From: an uncultured Actinomycetales bacterium
GTDB taxonomy: Bacteria; Actinomycetota; Actinomycetes; S36-B12
Direction: 5' to 3'
Length of the DNA: 61,016 nucleotides
Assembly (NCBI GenBank): GCA_913063435.1
Contig: CAJXYI010000009.1
Span: 1-61,016, forward strand
A program made the position numbers and the translations under genes. Below the pieces are notes generated by a model, which was not told the DNA's origin, did not search any database, and saw only the letters and a list, made by a program, of their open reading frames with translations. Positions within the stretch are counted from its first letter, which is position 1. Each line of letters opens with the position of its first letter. Shown piece after piece: positions 1 through 7,864 of this stretch.

Positions 1-84
1 GGCGCGGTGGTAAAGGAATTGAATGGCACAACCGGCAGGCGCATCGTACGCGGCATATTGGGCGGACTGTTCAAGGGGCGCTGA
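1..84 (+). CDS. HerA-like ATPase/helicase (DUF853), C-terminal 27 residues
   Basis: The reading frame is open from the window edge to a TGA at 82-84. The visible tail is basic and Gly-rich, with a run like GRRIVRGILGGLFKG. This resembles the conserved C-terminus of the DUF853 HerA-like bacterial helicases, which end with a GRxIVRGxLG stretch. Only this tail is present, so the ATPase core cannot be checked. It belongs to the alphaproteobacterial left flank and converges on the phosphotransferase gene. Identification rests on the short tail only. Confidence 0.5.
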   Translation, partial: GAVVKELNGTTGRRIVRGILGGLFKGR

Positions 85-101
85 GGGGTAGGAGAGCGCG
101 C

Positions 102-121
102 AAGGCGTTTCGAAACGCCTT
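102..121. terminator. Perfect 20-bp palindrome between convergent genes, possible bidirectional terminator
   Basis: The sequence AAGGCGTTTCGAAACGCCTT equals its own reverse complement. It can fold as an 8-bp stem with a TCGA loop in either strand. It lies 17 nt after the stop of the HerA-like gene and 43 nt before the stop of the convergent phosphotransferase gene, where a shared terminator would be expected. No clear T-run follows on the plus strand, so factor-independent termination is uncertain. Confidence 0.4.
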
Positions 122-164
122 ACCCCCGGCCGCCTACGGCGCGCCATTACCCTATGCCATAGGT

Positions 165-1127
165 TTATAACGCCTTGAGGTCGTCCAACAGGGCAGATGA
201 CATGCGCCGCGCGCGACGAATGCGCGAGTCGGACAGGGCCGGGGTTTCAACCCGGATCAGCGCCTCGACCCCCAGCATGAAGGGCATGATCACCTGTCGT
301 TCGGTGGTGCTCATCCCAAATTCATCGGCAAAGGCGTTCAGCCCCACCCGGTCAACACCCAGATACCGCTGCCCCGACGGAATCAAGCCACGCCGCCCCA
401 TATGCATCAGGAAGCGCGCGATATCCTTGTAAATCGGCGTGCGTGCCGATCCGCCCGTATCGATTCCGGTCAACCGGTCCTTATGGGCAATCAGGTTATT
501 GGGGTGATAATCACCATGGCTGATCGCGACGCGCCATTCGATGTCCTCCATGCGCTCGGCCAAGCGTTCAAGCTGTTGAAGAATATCCATCTCCAGTGAT
601 TTCAAGGCCGCAAAGGGCTGCTTGCCTGCGCCGCGTGCCGCGCGGTGCAACCATCCGGCAGGACCGGAAGGTCGCCAGCTTTCCGTGCTTTCGGTGTAGC
701 GCCGCAGCCATTTAGCCGCCGGACCCAGCCATTTTTCACGCTCCTGTGGCGCAGCCTTCCATAGCAGTTGCAGCAAGGGCGTGCCCGGTACGTGTTCGAC
801 GGCGAGTATCCCGTGTTCAGCTGAATGATACAGCGGTTCGCTAACCCGGAAGCGGCCGGTCTTCATCTCGGGCCAGATCCGTTGTAGTTCGTTCCATTCG
901 CGGCTGGCCGCGGCCTCTTGTCCTGTCAGGAAAATGCGCCAAATGCAGGCCCGTCCGCCGACATTACCCCGGCAAATGGCCCTTTGGCCGGGGACTAATC
1001 GCAAAAGGTCATCCAGATCGGCCCCATGCAGCGCCGGATCGTCGTGTCGGGCCGCCTCAAAGCGTTCCGTCACCCCCATAAGGGCGTCGAAGTCGGGCAG
1101 GTTTGACGGCACGCGCGATTTTGTCAT
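165..1127 (-). CDS. Aminoglycoside/choline kinase-type phosphotransferase (APH family)
   Basis: A protein of about 320 residues with the protein-kinase-like APH fold. The catalytic motif HGDYHPNN lies in the second half, followed by IDTGG, the position of the Mg-binding Asp. A moderately conserved EHVPGTPL motif lies upstream. Family members phosphorylate small hydroxyl compounds, sugars or antibiotics; the substrate cannot be told from sequence. I chose the ATG at 1127 (MTKSRV). An in-frame ATG at 1181 would add 18 residues, and neither has a good ribosome binding site. The gene is divergent from xseB and is part of the alphaproteobacterial flank. Confidence 0.65.
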   Translation of the reverse strand: MTKSRVPSNLPDFDALMGVTERFEAARHDDPALHGADLDDLLRLVPGQRAICRGNVGGRACIWRIFLTGQEAAASREWNELQRIWPEMKTGRFRVSEPLYHSAEHGILAVEHVPGTPLLQLLWKAAPQEREKWLGPAAKWLRRYTESTESWRPSGPAGWLHRAARGAGKQPFAALKSLEMDILQQLERLAERMEDIEWRVAISHGDYHPNNLIAHKDRLTGIDTGGSARTPIYKDIARFLMHMGRRGLIPSGQRYLGVDRVGLNAFADEFGMSTTERQVIMPFMLGVEALIRVETPALSDSRIRRARRMSSALLDDLKAL

Positions 1128-1230
1128 GTCCTGACAATCCAGTAGCCCCGCAACCGCGTCAACCGAATTGAACCCGCCCATTAGCCCGGATAAGGTAAGC
1201 GCACATTCCTTAAGCTGACAGGGCGCGCCA

Positions 1231-1473
1231 ATGACCGAGACTGACGTAAACGAAATGTCCTTCGAACAAGCGATGAAAGAGCTGGAACAGGTGGTGGGCC
1301 AGCTGGAGCGCGGTGATGTGGCGTTGGAGGATTCGATCGCGTTGTATGAACGCGGTGCCAAGCTTAAAAAACGCTGCGAGGCGAAACTGAAAGAGGCCGA
1401 GGAAAAAGTTGCGGCCATTACGCTGGACGGGGATGGCACGCCCACAGGCACCACGCCGGTTGACGCAGGATAA
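1231..1473 (+). CDS. xseB: Exodeoxyribonuclease VII small subunit
   Basis: An 80-residue protein of normal family length. It has the typical MSFEQAMKELEQVV start, then LERGDVALEDSIALYERG and a helical LKKRCEAKLKEAEEKV segment, the hallmarks of XseB. Several XseB copies bind one XseA to make the single-strand nuclease that degrades DNA to oligonucleotides. XseA is not in the window. The next gene, ispA, starts 9 nt after the stop. The xseB-ispA order, usually followed by dxs, is common in alphaproteobacteria and supports the origin of this flank. Confidence 0.93.
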   Translation: MTETDVNEMSFEQAMKELEQVVGQLERGDVALEDSIALYERGAKLKKRCEAKLKEAEEKVAAITLDGDGTPTGTTPVDAG

Positions 1474-1482
1474 AGTGCGCAC

Positions 1483-2112
1483 ATGGCGAATGTGACAGCG
1501 GTGCCGGCGGATGCCGAACCAGATGATCTTACGCTGCGGGATTTCAAAACCGCCCTGACGCGCGCGCAATCCCTGACGGCCTCTGCAAAACTGGATGTTT
1601 TGGCGCAGGGTGATGACGATCTGGCACAAGCCATGCGCTATGGGCTGTCGGGCGGCAAGGCCCTGCGCGGGTTTCTGGTGCTGGAATCGGCGCGTATGAA
1701 TGGCGTGTCAGCCGATGCCGCCCTTATGCCCGCCTTGGCGATTGAATGCATTCATGCCTATTCGCTGATCCATGATGACCTGCCTTGCATGGATGATGAT
1801 GATCTGCGCCGGGGCCAACCGACCGTACATCGCAAGTGGAACGAGCATACAGCCGTGTTGGCCGGGGATGCGTTGCAAACATTAGCGTTTGAGCTTTTGG
1901 CACGGCCCGAGGGTGCCGGTCCCGCGATACAGGTTGAACTGGTCCGCAGCCTTGCCATTGCGGCCGGGCACAGTGGCATGGTTGGTGGGCAGATGATGGA
2001 TATCGCCGCCGAAACCCGTGACACACCCTATAGCCTTGATCAGATCAAACAGGTTCAACACGGAAAAACCGGCGCTTTGATCCGGTGGTCGGCCACCGCA
2101 GGCGCGGTTCTG
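1483..2112 (+). pseudogene. ispA: Polyprenyl (farnesyl/geranyl) diphosphate synthase, cut at contig join
   Basis: The first 210 or so residues are a clear trans-isoprenyl diphosphate synthase. They include the GGKALRGFLV substrate-binding segment, the first Asp-rich motif DDLPCMDDDDLRRG, the GDALQTLAFE region and the QVQHGKTGALIR stretch. The enzyme condenses isopentenyl diphosphate with allylic diphosphates in isoprenoid synthesis. Family similarity stops after about GAVLA. The frame then stays open to 2577, but only because it reads the opposite strand of an actinobacterial PASTA gene. The second Asp-rich motif and the C-terminal third are missing. The gene itself was probably intact in its real genome. 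Confidence 0.85.
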
Positions 2113-2118
2113 GCTCAC
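2103..2118. other. Left chimeric junction: alphaproteobacterial to actinobacterial DNA
   Basis: Within these bases the plus-strand ispA frame loses family similarity, and the minus-strand PASTA protein frame, read from the right, also loses its coherent sequence. Base composition and codon use change at the same place, from moderate-GC to very GC-rich with mostly C or G in third positions. The exact base cannot be fixed without reference sequences. Confidence 0.8.
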
Positions 2119-3111
2119 CCGATTCCAGTCCTCCCCCTGGGCCTGGAAGATGTAGCGGTCGAGCACGATCTGATCCGGCTGCTCACCGACTGCTGCGAGC
2201 ACCACCGCCCAGCCACCCACGCAGGTGTAGTCCTGCAGGAACTGAACCGGTGGATCCGCAGGATCGCGCAATCCGGTGATGATCTGGGTGAATTGCGCGC
2301 TTCCGCAGATCGCATCGGGAGTCGGCGTCGGAGTCGGCGACGGTGTCGGCTCCGGGCGCGCGATACCGACGGTGATCACGACGATCGAGTCGAGGGCCAG
2401 TTCGGTTCCCGCCGGCGGGTCCTGGCGCAGCACCACACCGACTCGGTCGCTTTCCTCCTCCTGCTCTTGAACTCGGAATCCTTCATTACGCAGCGTGGCC
2501 CGCGCCTCGGCAGTGGTCAGCCCCACCACATCGGGCACGCCCAGTTGGCCGTTCGACACGACGAGATCCACCAGTGAACCCGGCGCCACCTGCTCGCCGG
2601 CGCTGGGGGTCTGTCCGATGACTTCCCCGACCGGCTTCGACGATGCAGACTGCGTCACCTCACCGGGTCGCAGTCCCAACGCGATCAATGAGTTCACCGC
2701 TTCGGTTTCACTCAACGTCAGCACGTCAGGCACCACCGGGTTCGCATCCCCGGCTACGACCAGGTTGACCGGGCTCCCCGGGGCGAGTTGGGATCCCGCC
2801 GGCGGATTCTGCGACAGCACCAGACCCGTCTCGACATCCGAGGGCTCGAGGGTGATCTCTCCGATCTGCAGGCCCTGACCCTCGAGTGCGACGGTCGCCT
2901 CTTGCACGGTGAAGCCGACCACGCTCGTCGACACCACCGACGTCGGAGCCTCCTCACCCGTTCGGCTGGTGACCAGCCAGGTCAAACCCGCCGCCACCAG
3001 GCCCACCACGACGACGATGACGATCCAGATCGGCGTTGACAGCGGACTGCCCGCTGCAGCGGAGTCTGCATCGTCGGTCGGTTGGGATGCGGGTGGCTGT
3101 GGAGTTGTCAT
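2110..3111 (-). pseudogene. PASTA-domain membrane protein, C-terminus lost at contig join
   Basis: About 333 residues remain. A short cytoplasmic head is followed by one membrane helix near residues 28-48 (IWIVIVVVVGLVAAG), then three extracellular PASTA repeats at about 60-125, 127-192 and 193-255. Each repeat has the usual PAG or SAG turn, for example SQNPPAGSQLAPGSPV. A Pro-Thr linker (PTPSPTPTPTP) leads to an extracellular domain that is cut off. There is no kinase domain. PASTA repeats bind muropeptides or uncrosslinked peptidoglycan, so this is probably a cell-wall sensor or anchor. A TAAGGT hexamer 6 nt before the ATG suggests a leaderless transcript. The frame running on to 1882 is the ispA antisense. 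Confidence 0.75.
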
Positions 3112-3292
3112 GTCGACACCTTATGGGAAGCCCCGGTCGCGAAGCACCGTGGCGAGTCGATGGTGAGCAGGGTGTCGACCCCGATACATCCCACCGATCA
3201 CGACATCCGCGGCAAGATCACGGCAGACGAGGACAAGCAGGCGAAATCACCTGCGCCCATGGGAAAAATTCCCGAAAAATCCAATCAGGGCA

Positions 3293-3322
3293 TTGACTGT
3301 CAGATTCGTACTGGTGTACGAT
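3293..3322 (+). promoter_or_regulatory. SOS-like (LexA-type) box over a leaderless promoter
   Basis: A perfect dyad TCGTAC-TGGT-GTACGA spans 3306-3321. It differs by one base per arm from the actinobacterial LexA box TCGAAC-N4-GTTCGA. It covers the -10-like TACGAT (3317-3322), which lies 18 bp after a -35-like TTGACT (3293-3298). The ATG at 3329 is 6 nt past the -10, so transcription would begin at or next to the start codon. A repressor bound here would block RNA polymerase. Confidence 0.6.
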
Positions 3323-3328
3323 TTTGGC

Positions 3329-4858
3329 ATGACTGCGGACACCGCCGAGGTGCGCTCCCGATTCGACGAGATCGTCGCGGACATGCTGTGGCACTACCGA
3401 CCGAAAACCGAGACCACCGCCGAACTACTCGGCCGGCTCCTCGCGGTCACCCCGGGGATAGAGTTGATGCGCGAACTACGCGCCATCAAGCCCGATGACC
3501 TCGAACCCGATCAACGCCTGATCCACGCCCACCTGTGGGAACGCTGCGTCGCCTGGGTCACCGACCAGGCCGCAGCATCCGCCGCAGGATTCATCGACGC
3601 CCTGACCGACCCACCCGAGGAACGCATCATCACGCGAAACGGGGTCGACATCGCAGACCAGATCAGTCTCGACGAAGTTGCCATCACCACCGGACTATCC
3701 CCAACCAAAGCCTCCTGGCGGATCCTCACCGGCCGCGCCCTCCGCCCCGACGGCCCACTGGCCGCCACCGGTGACGCGCTACGTGCTGGGCGGATCTCCT
3801 TCGACGTCGCCGCGGCGTTCGTCGAAGCCACCCTCACCCTCACCGACGACCAAGCAACCGCCGTCCAAGGTCGGGTCCTGCCCCGTGCCATCTCCGTGAT
3901 CCATCCCGACACCGGCGCCGGGTGCTGGCGCAGCCGCGCTTGGGCCGTCCGCGAACTTCGCCGTGCGATCCTGGCCATCGATCCCGATGCGGCTGCGAAA
4001 CGCCGCGAGGAAGCCCACCGCCGCCGCGGAGTGTCGATCTCCTTCGACCACCCCAACGCGATGGCATGGATCAACGCCTACCTGCCCGCCCACGAAGCCA
4101 TGGTCGTCTACGACACCCTCACCGCCATGGCCACCATCCTGCGTGACAGTGACAGCAACACCGGCAGCGACTCTCACGCCGACGCTGACGCTGCCGGCCG
4201 CCCTCGCGGGTGGGACACCGCCCGCGCCGATGCCCTTCTCGCCGCTATCCACGCCGCAGCCAACACCCTTACCCAGACCGGCACGCTGCCCAGCGTGCAC
4301 GGCAAATCCCGTATCGACGTCGGTGTGCTGATCGACCTACCCACCCTGCTTCACCTCGCCGATCACCCCGGCGAGATCCTCGGCTACGGAGCTATCGACG
4401 CTGACTACGCCCGACAACTTGCCGGTCAGGGCGACACGTGGCGGCGCTGGACCCTCGAACCGATCACCGGGCACCTCCTCGATCTCGGCCGCACGAGATA
4501 CAAACCCACCCAGAAACTCCGCGACTACATCCTGGCCGCCTACCCGGAATGTTCCAAACCTGAATGCCACCGCCACAACACGCGATTCGACATTGACCAC
4601 GCCGTCGAATGGCACGACGACGGGCCCACCAGTGCCGCCAATCTGCACACCCTGTGCTGGCAAGACCACCTCGCCAAAACCAATGGGCACACCCGGGTAC
4701 GCATCAACGCCGACGGCACTGTCACGCACACCACCCGCCACGGACTCACCCGAACCAGCGAGCACTACTGGCGCACCTACGTCGACAACCTCACCAGTGG
4801 ACGCACCGCACCGACCACGGCATCAACCAGCGAACACGACGAACCACCACCGTTCTAG
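3329..4858 (+). CDS. DUF222 and HNH endonuclease domain protein (13E12 family)
   Basis: A 509-residue protein. The N-terminal two thirds (about 30-340) is the helical DUF222 domain. The C-terminal part (about 408-453) is an HNH nuclease module with paired Cys (CSKPECHRH), the catalytic-type DIDH motif, the Asn of SAANLHTLC and a final His. This is the 13E12 repeat family, abundant and often multicopy in actinobacteria; its biological role is not settled. The ATG at 3329 was chosen because it abuts the promoter and SOS-like dyad; an upstream in-frame start at 3293 would lie inside the promoter. The gene ends 19 nt from a truncated methyltransferase, consistent with this family behaving as an inserted element. 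Confidence 0.88.
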   Translation: MTADTAEVRSRFDEIVADMLWHYRPKTETTAELLGRLLAVTPGIELMRELRAIKPDDLEPDQRLIHAHLWERCVAWVTDQAAASAAGFIDALTDPPEERIITRNGVDIADQISLDEVAITTGLSPTKASWRILTGRALRPDGPLAATGDALRAGRISFDVAAAFVEATLTLTDDQATAVQGRVLPRAISVIHPDTGAGCWRSRAWAVRELRRAILAIDPDAAAKRREEAHRRRGVSISFDHPNAMAWINAYLPAHEAMVVYDTLTAMATILRDSDSNTGSDSHADADAAGRPRGWDTARADALLAAIHAAANTLTQTGTLPSVHGKSRIDVGVLIDLPTLLHLADHPGEILGYGAIDADYARQLAGQGDTWRRWTLEPITGHLLDLGRTRYKPTQKLRDYILAAYPECSKPECHRHNTRFDIDHAVEWHDDGPTSAANLHTLCWQDHLAKTNGHTRVRINADGTVTHTTRHGLTRTSEHYWRTYVDNLTSGRTAPTTASTSEHDEPPPF

Positions 4859-4877
4859 ATTCACGCCCGCAGAATCG

Positions 4878-5075
4878 TCACCGCGAGATCCGCCCCTGCC
4901 CGCATCCGACGTCGAGGATCAGGCTTCCCGGTGCGACGAGCGCATCGACGAGGCGTGCCTCACCCTCGACATCCCTGTCTTCTCTCACCATCTCGCGAAA
5001 ATGGTCGGCATGCCGCTGCGAATGCCCGTCGTCGGTTTCGGTGAACCATCGGGGTGTCTTCCGGGAGTCACCCAT
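4878..5075 (-). pseudogene. Class I SAM methyltransferase, N-terminal fragment
   Basis: Reading from an ATG at 5075, 65 residues match the start of actinobacterial class I methyltransferases. There is an RWFTETDDGHSQRHADHFR head, then EARLVDAL and the SAM-binding motif I, LILDVGCGQGRI. Right after motif I comes Ser-Arg and a stop, where about 130-200 more residues are expected. No continuation appears in any frame before the DUF222 gene, which ends 19 nt away. The gene is therefore a remnant, most likely cut when the DUF222 gene arrived or by a deletion at that point. The long open frame upstream on the same strand is antisense to the next gene. Confidence 0.65.
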
Positions 5076-5204
5076 GATGGGGTGGTACCTCGCGCAAGTA
5101 GTCGTCATCCTCATAGGGGTCCACACCCTCATCGGAGGTGATCTCCGGAAGCAATGGCTGATCGGACGGCGAGGACTCCACGACATCAGGCTAGCGTTGG
5201 ACCC

Positions 5205-6335
5205 ATGCGGATCGTGTTGCTCGGAGCCACCGGGTTCACCGGGCGCCTCACAGCCGAGGCGATGGTGCGCGCCGGGATGGCGCCTGTCCTCGCCAGTCGC
5301 CGCCACGATGCGGTCGCCCGACTCGCTGATCGGCTCGCACCGCTGGCCCCCAGTGCCGACACTGAACCGACGATCGCGGTCGCCGATGCCGATGATCCCT
5401 CCACCGTCCGCCGATTGATCCAGTCCGGCGAAGACATCCTCGTCACCACTGTCGGTCCCTTCATGGAATACGGACACGCTGCCGTCGAAGCCGCCGTTGA
5501 TGCTGGTGCCGGGTATCTGGACTCCACCGGAGAACCACCGTTCATCAGGGAGGTCTTCGAGGTCTACGGACCGCAGGCTGAGAAGACCGGGGCCCGGCTG
5601 CTGCCTGCATTCGGCTACGACTACGTGCCCGGCAACCTCGCCGGAGCGCTGGCACTGACGCACGCACGCGATGCCGGCACACCGGCGTCACGCGTGGACA
5701 TCGGATATTTCGTGGAGGGAGATTTCGCTATCTCTTCCGGCACCCGGGCGAGTGCAGCCGGAGTGTTGCTCGCACCGTCCTACGCCTGGCGCAACGGCGT
5801 GCTCGCCACCGTGCGGTCCGGATCAGGCGGCACGCGCACCTTCGACGTCGGGCGGGATCGACAGTGGAGCGCGATGCCGGTCGCCGGCAGTGAACACCTC
5901 GCCTTGCCGCGCCTCGACTTTGAACTCAGCGACGTCGGAGTGTGGTTGGGCTGGGCTGGCAAATGGACACCGGTCGCGGCCGCAGCAGGCAGTGCCCTCG
6001 GCGCACTCGCGACACTCCCCGGAATGGAATCAGCGCTCGGTGGTCTGCGCCGACGCGCTGCACGCACCACAGGAAAAGGCCCCGATGCGCGCAAGCGATC
6101 CAATGCTCGCAGCCTCGTCGTCGCCGATGCCAGTGACATCGTCGGGCGACCGGTGGCCAGTGTCCGCATGGTCGGCCCGACGCCCTATGACCTCACCGCT
6201 GAGTTGCTGGCATGGGGGGCGGTCACTCTCGCCACCAGCGATGTCGCCCCTGGCGCACATGGGCCCGTTGATGCCTTCGGCCTCGACACCCTCGAGCGTG
6301 GCTGCGCCGATATGGGTCTCATCGCCGTCACATGA
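5205..6335 (+). CDS. Trans-acting enoyl reductase / saccharopine dehydrogenase-like oxidoreductase
   Basis: A 376-residue protein. The N-terminus is a Rossmann fold with the nucleotide-binding GATGFTGRL motif near residue 8, followed by a basic ASRRHDAV segment typical of NADP(H) preference. Later motifs (TTVGPFMEYG, YLDSTGEPPF, GYDYVPGNL) match the saccharopine-dehydrogenase-like family that includes the mycobacterial trans-acting enoyl reductase. Those enzymes act with polyketide synthases in lipid synthesis, but no such synthase is here, so the substrate is open. The ATG at 5205 has no Shine-Dalgarno; a TAGCGT hexamer sits 7 nt upstream, suggesting a leaderless message. Confidence 0.8.
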   Translation: MRIVLLGATGFTGRLTAEAMVRAGMAPVLASRRHDAVARLADRLAPLAPSADTEPTIAVADADDPSTVRRLIQSGEDILVTTVGPFMEYGHAAVEAAVDAGAGYLDSTGEPPFIREVFEVYGPQAEKTGARLLPAFGYDYVPGNLAGALALTHARDAGTPASRVDIGYFVEGDFAISSGTRASAAGVLLAPSYAWRNGVLATVRSGSGGTRTFDVGRDRQWSAMPVAGSEHLALPRLDFELSDVGVWLGWAGKWTPVAAAAGSALGALATLPGMESALGGLRRRAARTTGKGPDARKRSNARSLVVADASDIVGRPVASVRMVGPTPYDLTAELLAWGAVTLATSDVAPGAHGPVDAFGLDTLERGCADMGLIAVT

Positions 6336-6345
6336 GTGCCGTCGC

Positions 6346-7218
6346 ATGATGATCTTGGAAGAACCCGAGTGGCGTGAACGTGCAGCGAGTCACGAATCCC
6401 AAGTGGATGCCTGGATCAACCCCCACCTCGATCGTCGCCGACGCGGTATCGCGCATCCGGTGTGGGACTTCATGTTCGACTACTACACTCTCAGCCCCGC
6501 AAAGCTACGCCGATGGCATCCTGGCGCAGGAGTGCTACTCAACGGTGATGTTAGGGAATTCGCACGGATGCGTGGATATGTCGTCGATGAATCCGGCGCA
6601 CGAATCGACGAATCGGCGATTGACGCACGCGTCATCGAATCCACTGTGGCGCTCCTTCAGGCGACAGCGCAGCGCGATGCTGCCTTCGGTTGCTTCGGTC
6701 GGCACGAATGGGCGATGGTGTATCGGCTGGCACAGGATGATGTTCGGCACTCTTCATGGCCACTTCGCCTCGACCCTGACAGCATCGCCGAGGTGGTGGA
6801 GTCCGCTCCGCTGCGGTGCACGCACTTCGATGCCTTCCGTTTCTACACCGCTGCCGCTGCTCCGTTGAACACGATCCAGCCGACACGGGCGACGCAGATC
6901 GAGCTCGAACAGCCCGGTTGCCTACACGCCACCATGGATCTGTACAAGTGGGCCTATCGGACCTATCCGGTGCTCGGAGCCGACATCGTCGCCGATGCAT
7001 TCGCGCTTGCCAGGGATGTTCGCGCAGTGGATATGCAAGCCTCGCCCTATGACCTTGCCGATCTCGGTTTCGCACCGATCAGGATCGAAACGGCTGACGG
7101 GCGAAGCGAGTATGTGCAGCGGCAGCGCGATTTCGCCGAACGCGGCCAAGAATTGCGCTATCGCATTATCGACGTTCTCAAGGCACAAGCAGGCGTGCAT
7201 CCACTCCCAGCGCCATGA
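6346..7218 (+). CDS. Conserved actinobacterial protein often labelled 3-methyladenine DNA glycosylase
   Basis: A 290-residue soluble protein. It has the family signature HPVWDFMFDYYTLSPAKLRRW followed by HPGAGVLL, and later CTHFDAFRFYT and the DLYKWAYRTYP stretch. Databases commonly name this family 3-methyladenine DNA glycosylase, but I see no helix-hairpin-helix or other glycosylase motif, so the function should be treated as unknown. Start is one of two adjacent ATGs (6346 or 6349), 10 nt after the oxidoreductase stop, so the two are probably co-transcribed. Its 3' end overlaps the convergent vapC by 41 nt. Confidence 0.75.
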   Translation: MMILEEPEWRERAASHESQVDAWINPHLDRRRRGIAHPVWDFMFDYYTLSPAKLRRWHPGAGVLLNGDVREFARMRGYVVDESGARIDESAIDARVIESTVALLQATAQRDAAFGCFGRHEWAMVYRLAQDDVRHSSWPLRLDPDSIAEVVESAPLRCTHFDAFRFYTAAAAPLNTIQPTRATQIELEQPGCLHATMDLYKWAYRTYPVLGADIVADAFALARDVRAVDMQASPYDLADLGFAPIRIETADGRSEYVQRQRDFAERGQELRYRIIDVLKAQAGVHPLPAP

Positions 7219-7597
7219 CATTCAGCATGGCTCGCCGATCCAAAGTGACCAGCTGACATGCGTTATCCGCAGCGGTCACGCCAATCAATACGTCGTAGAT
7301 CGATCCGCCGGTGATCCCCGCGTTCGAGCAACGCGCAGGAAGGGCCGCTATCGACTCCTGCGACGGGAGGATGAGCCGCTGCTCCCACTCCAGGGCTAGG
7401 TATTGAGCAACTACCTGCGCCGGCGCCCGGAACGGATCAGGCATCCGAGTGAGAACCGAATAGACCTCAAGTGCTGCATGGATCGGTAATAGGGGTTTGC
7501 TCTCGCAGATTCCACGCGCCACTGAGTGGAACTCGTGCCAGGTCGAGAACGCTGCAACAACAACGCTGGTGTCCGCCGCAACGCGAGGATCGACCAC
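7178..7597 (-). CDS. vapC: VapC-type PIN-domain ribonuclease toxin
   Basis: A 139-residue PIN-domain protein with the acidic catalytic set in order: ADTSVVVAAF at the N-terminus, ALEVYSVLTR, the IYDVLIGVTA Asp and LVTLDRRA near the C-terminus. VapC toxins are Mg-dependent RNases that cut tRNA or rRNA and stop translation until VapB binds them. A GTG at 7597 was chosen because it begins just before the PIN core and lies 17 nt after the antitoxin stop; no ATG is well placed. It is the last gene of a four-gene operon with vapB, the HATPase-GNAT gene and the sulfotransferase. Confidence 0.85.
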   Translation of the reverse strand: MVDPRVAADTSVVVAAFSTWHEFHSVARGICESKPLLPIHAALEVYSVLTRMPDPFRAPAQVVAQYLALEWEQRLILPSQESIAALPARCSNAGITGGSIYDVLIGVTAADNACQLVTLDRRAMLNVMALGVDARLLVP

Positions 7598-7614
7598 GTG
7601 ACCGGGTCCCGTGG

Positions 7615-7860
7615 TCAACGGCGCTGGGATTCGATGATGCGACGTACCTGCGAGTTGGTTAGGGTCGGCAGCTCCGTTTCGGTGCGAGCGACCCACTGAC
7701 CATCGCGCTCCTCCAACCGCATCGGGGTCGCCACCGGTGCGATCTCCAAGCGACCATCCACCTCGTGGAGTTCGACCTCGGCGCCAGCGACCAGCCCGAG
7801 GCGCTCCCGGACGTCCTTGGGGACCACGACCCGGCCACCCTGGTCGATGGTTGCGCGCAT
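7615..7860 (-). CDS. vapB: VapB/AbrB-type antitoxin
   Basis: An 81-residue protein. Its N-terminal half is a swapped-hairpin AbrB/MazE DNA-binding domain (GGRVVVPKDVRERLGL, then GAEVELHEVDGRLEI). The C-terminal tail carries the toxin-binding segment and ends SQRR. Such antitoxins neutralise the partner VapC and repress their own promoter. The ATG at 7860 lies only 4 nt after the stop of the upstream HATPase-GNAT gene, so expression is probably coupled to that gene. No separate promoter is obvious. Confidence 0.85.
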   Translation of the reverse strand: MRATIDQGGRVVVPKDVRERLGLVAGAEVELHEVDGRLEIAPVATPMRLEERDGQWVARTETELPTLTNSQVRRIIESQRR

Positions 7861-7864
7861 GGTT

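Noticed and set aside
1882-2110. Minus-strand frame continuing the PASTA protein beyond 2110
   Set aside because: It reads the antisense of ispA past the chimeric join and has no protein similarity.
2119-2577. Plus-strand extension of ispA
   Set aside because: It is antisense to the PASTA gene; the prenyl synthase motifs stop before the join.
5076-5663. Long minus-strand open frame upstream of the methyltransferase fragment
   Set aside because: It is antisense to the oxidoreductase gene, and only the part from 5075 downward shows family motifs.
6346-7218. Function as 3-methyladenine DNA glycosylase
   Set aside because: The database name is common, but I see no glycosylase motif, so I gave no enzymatic call.
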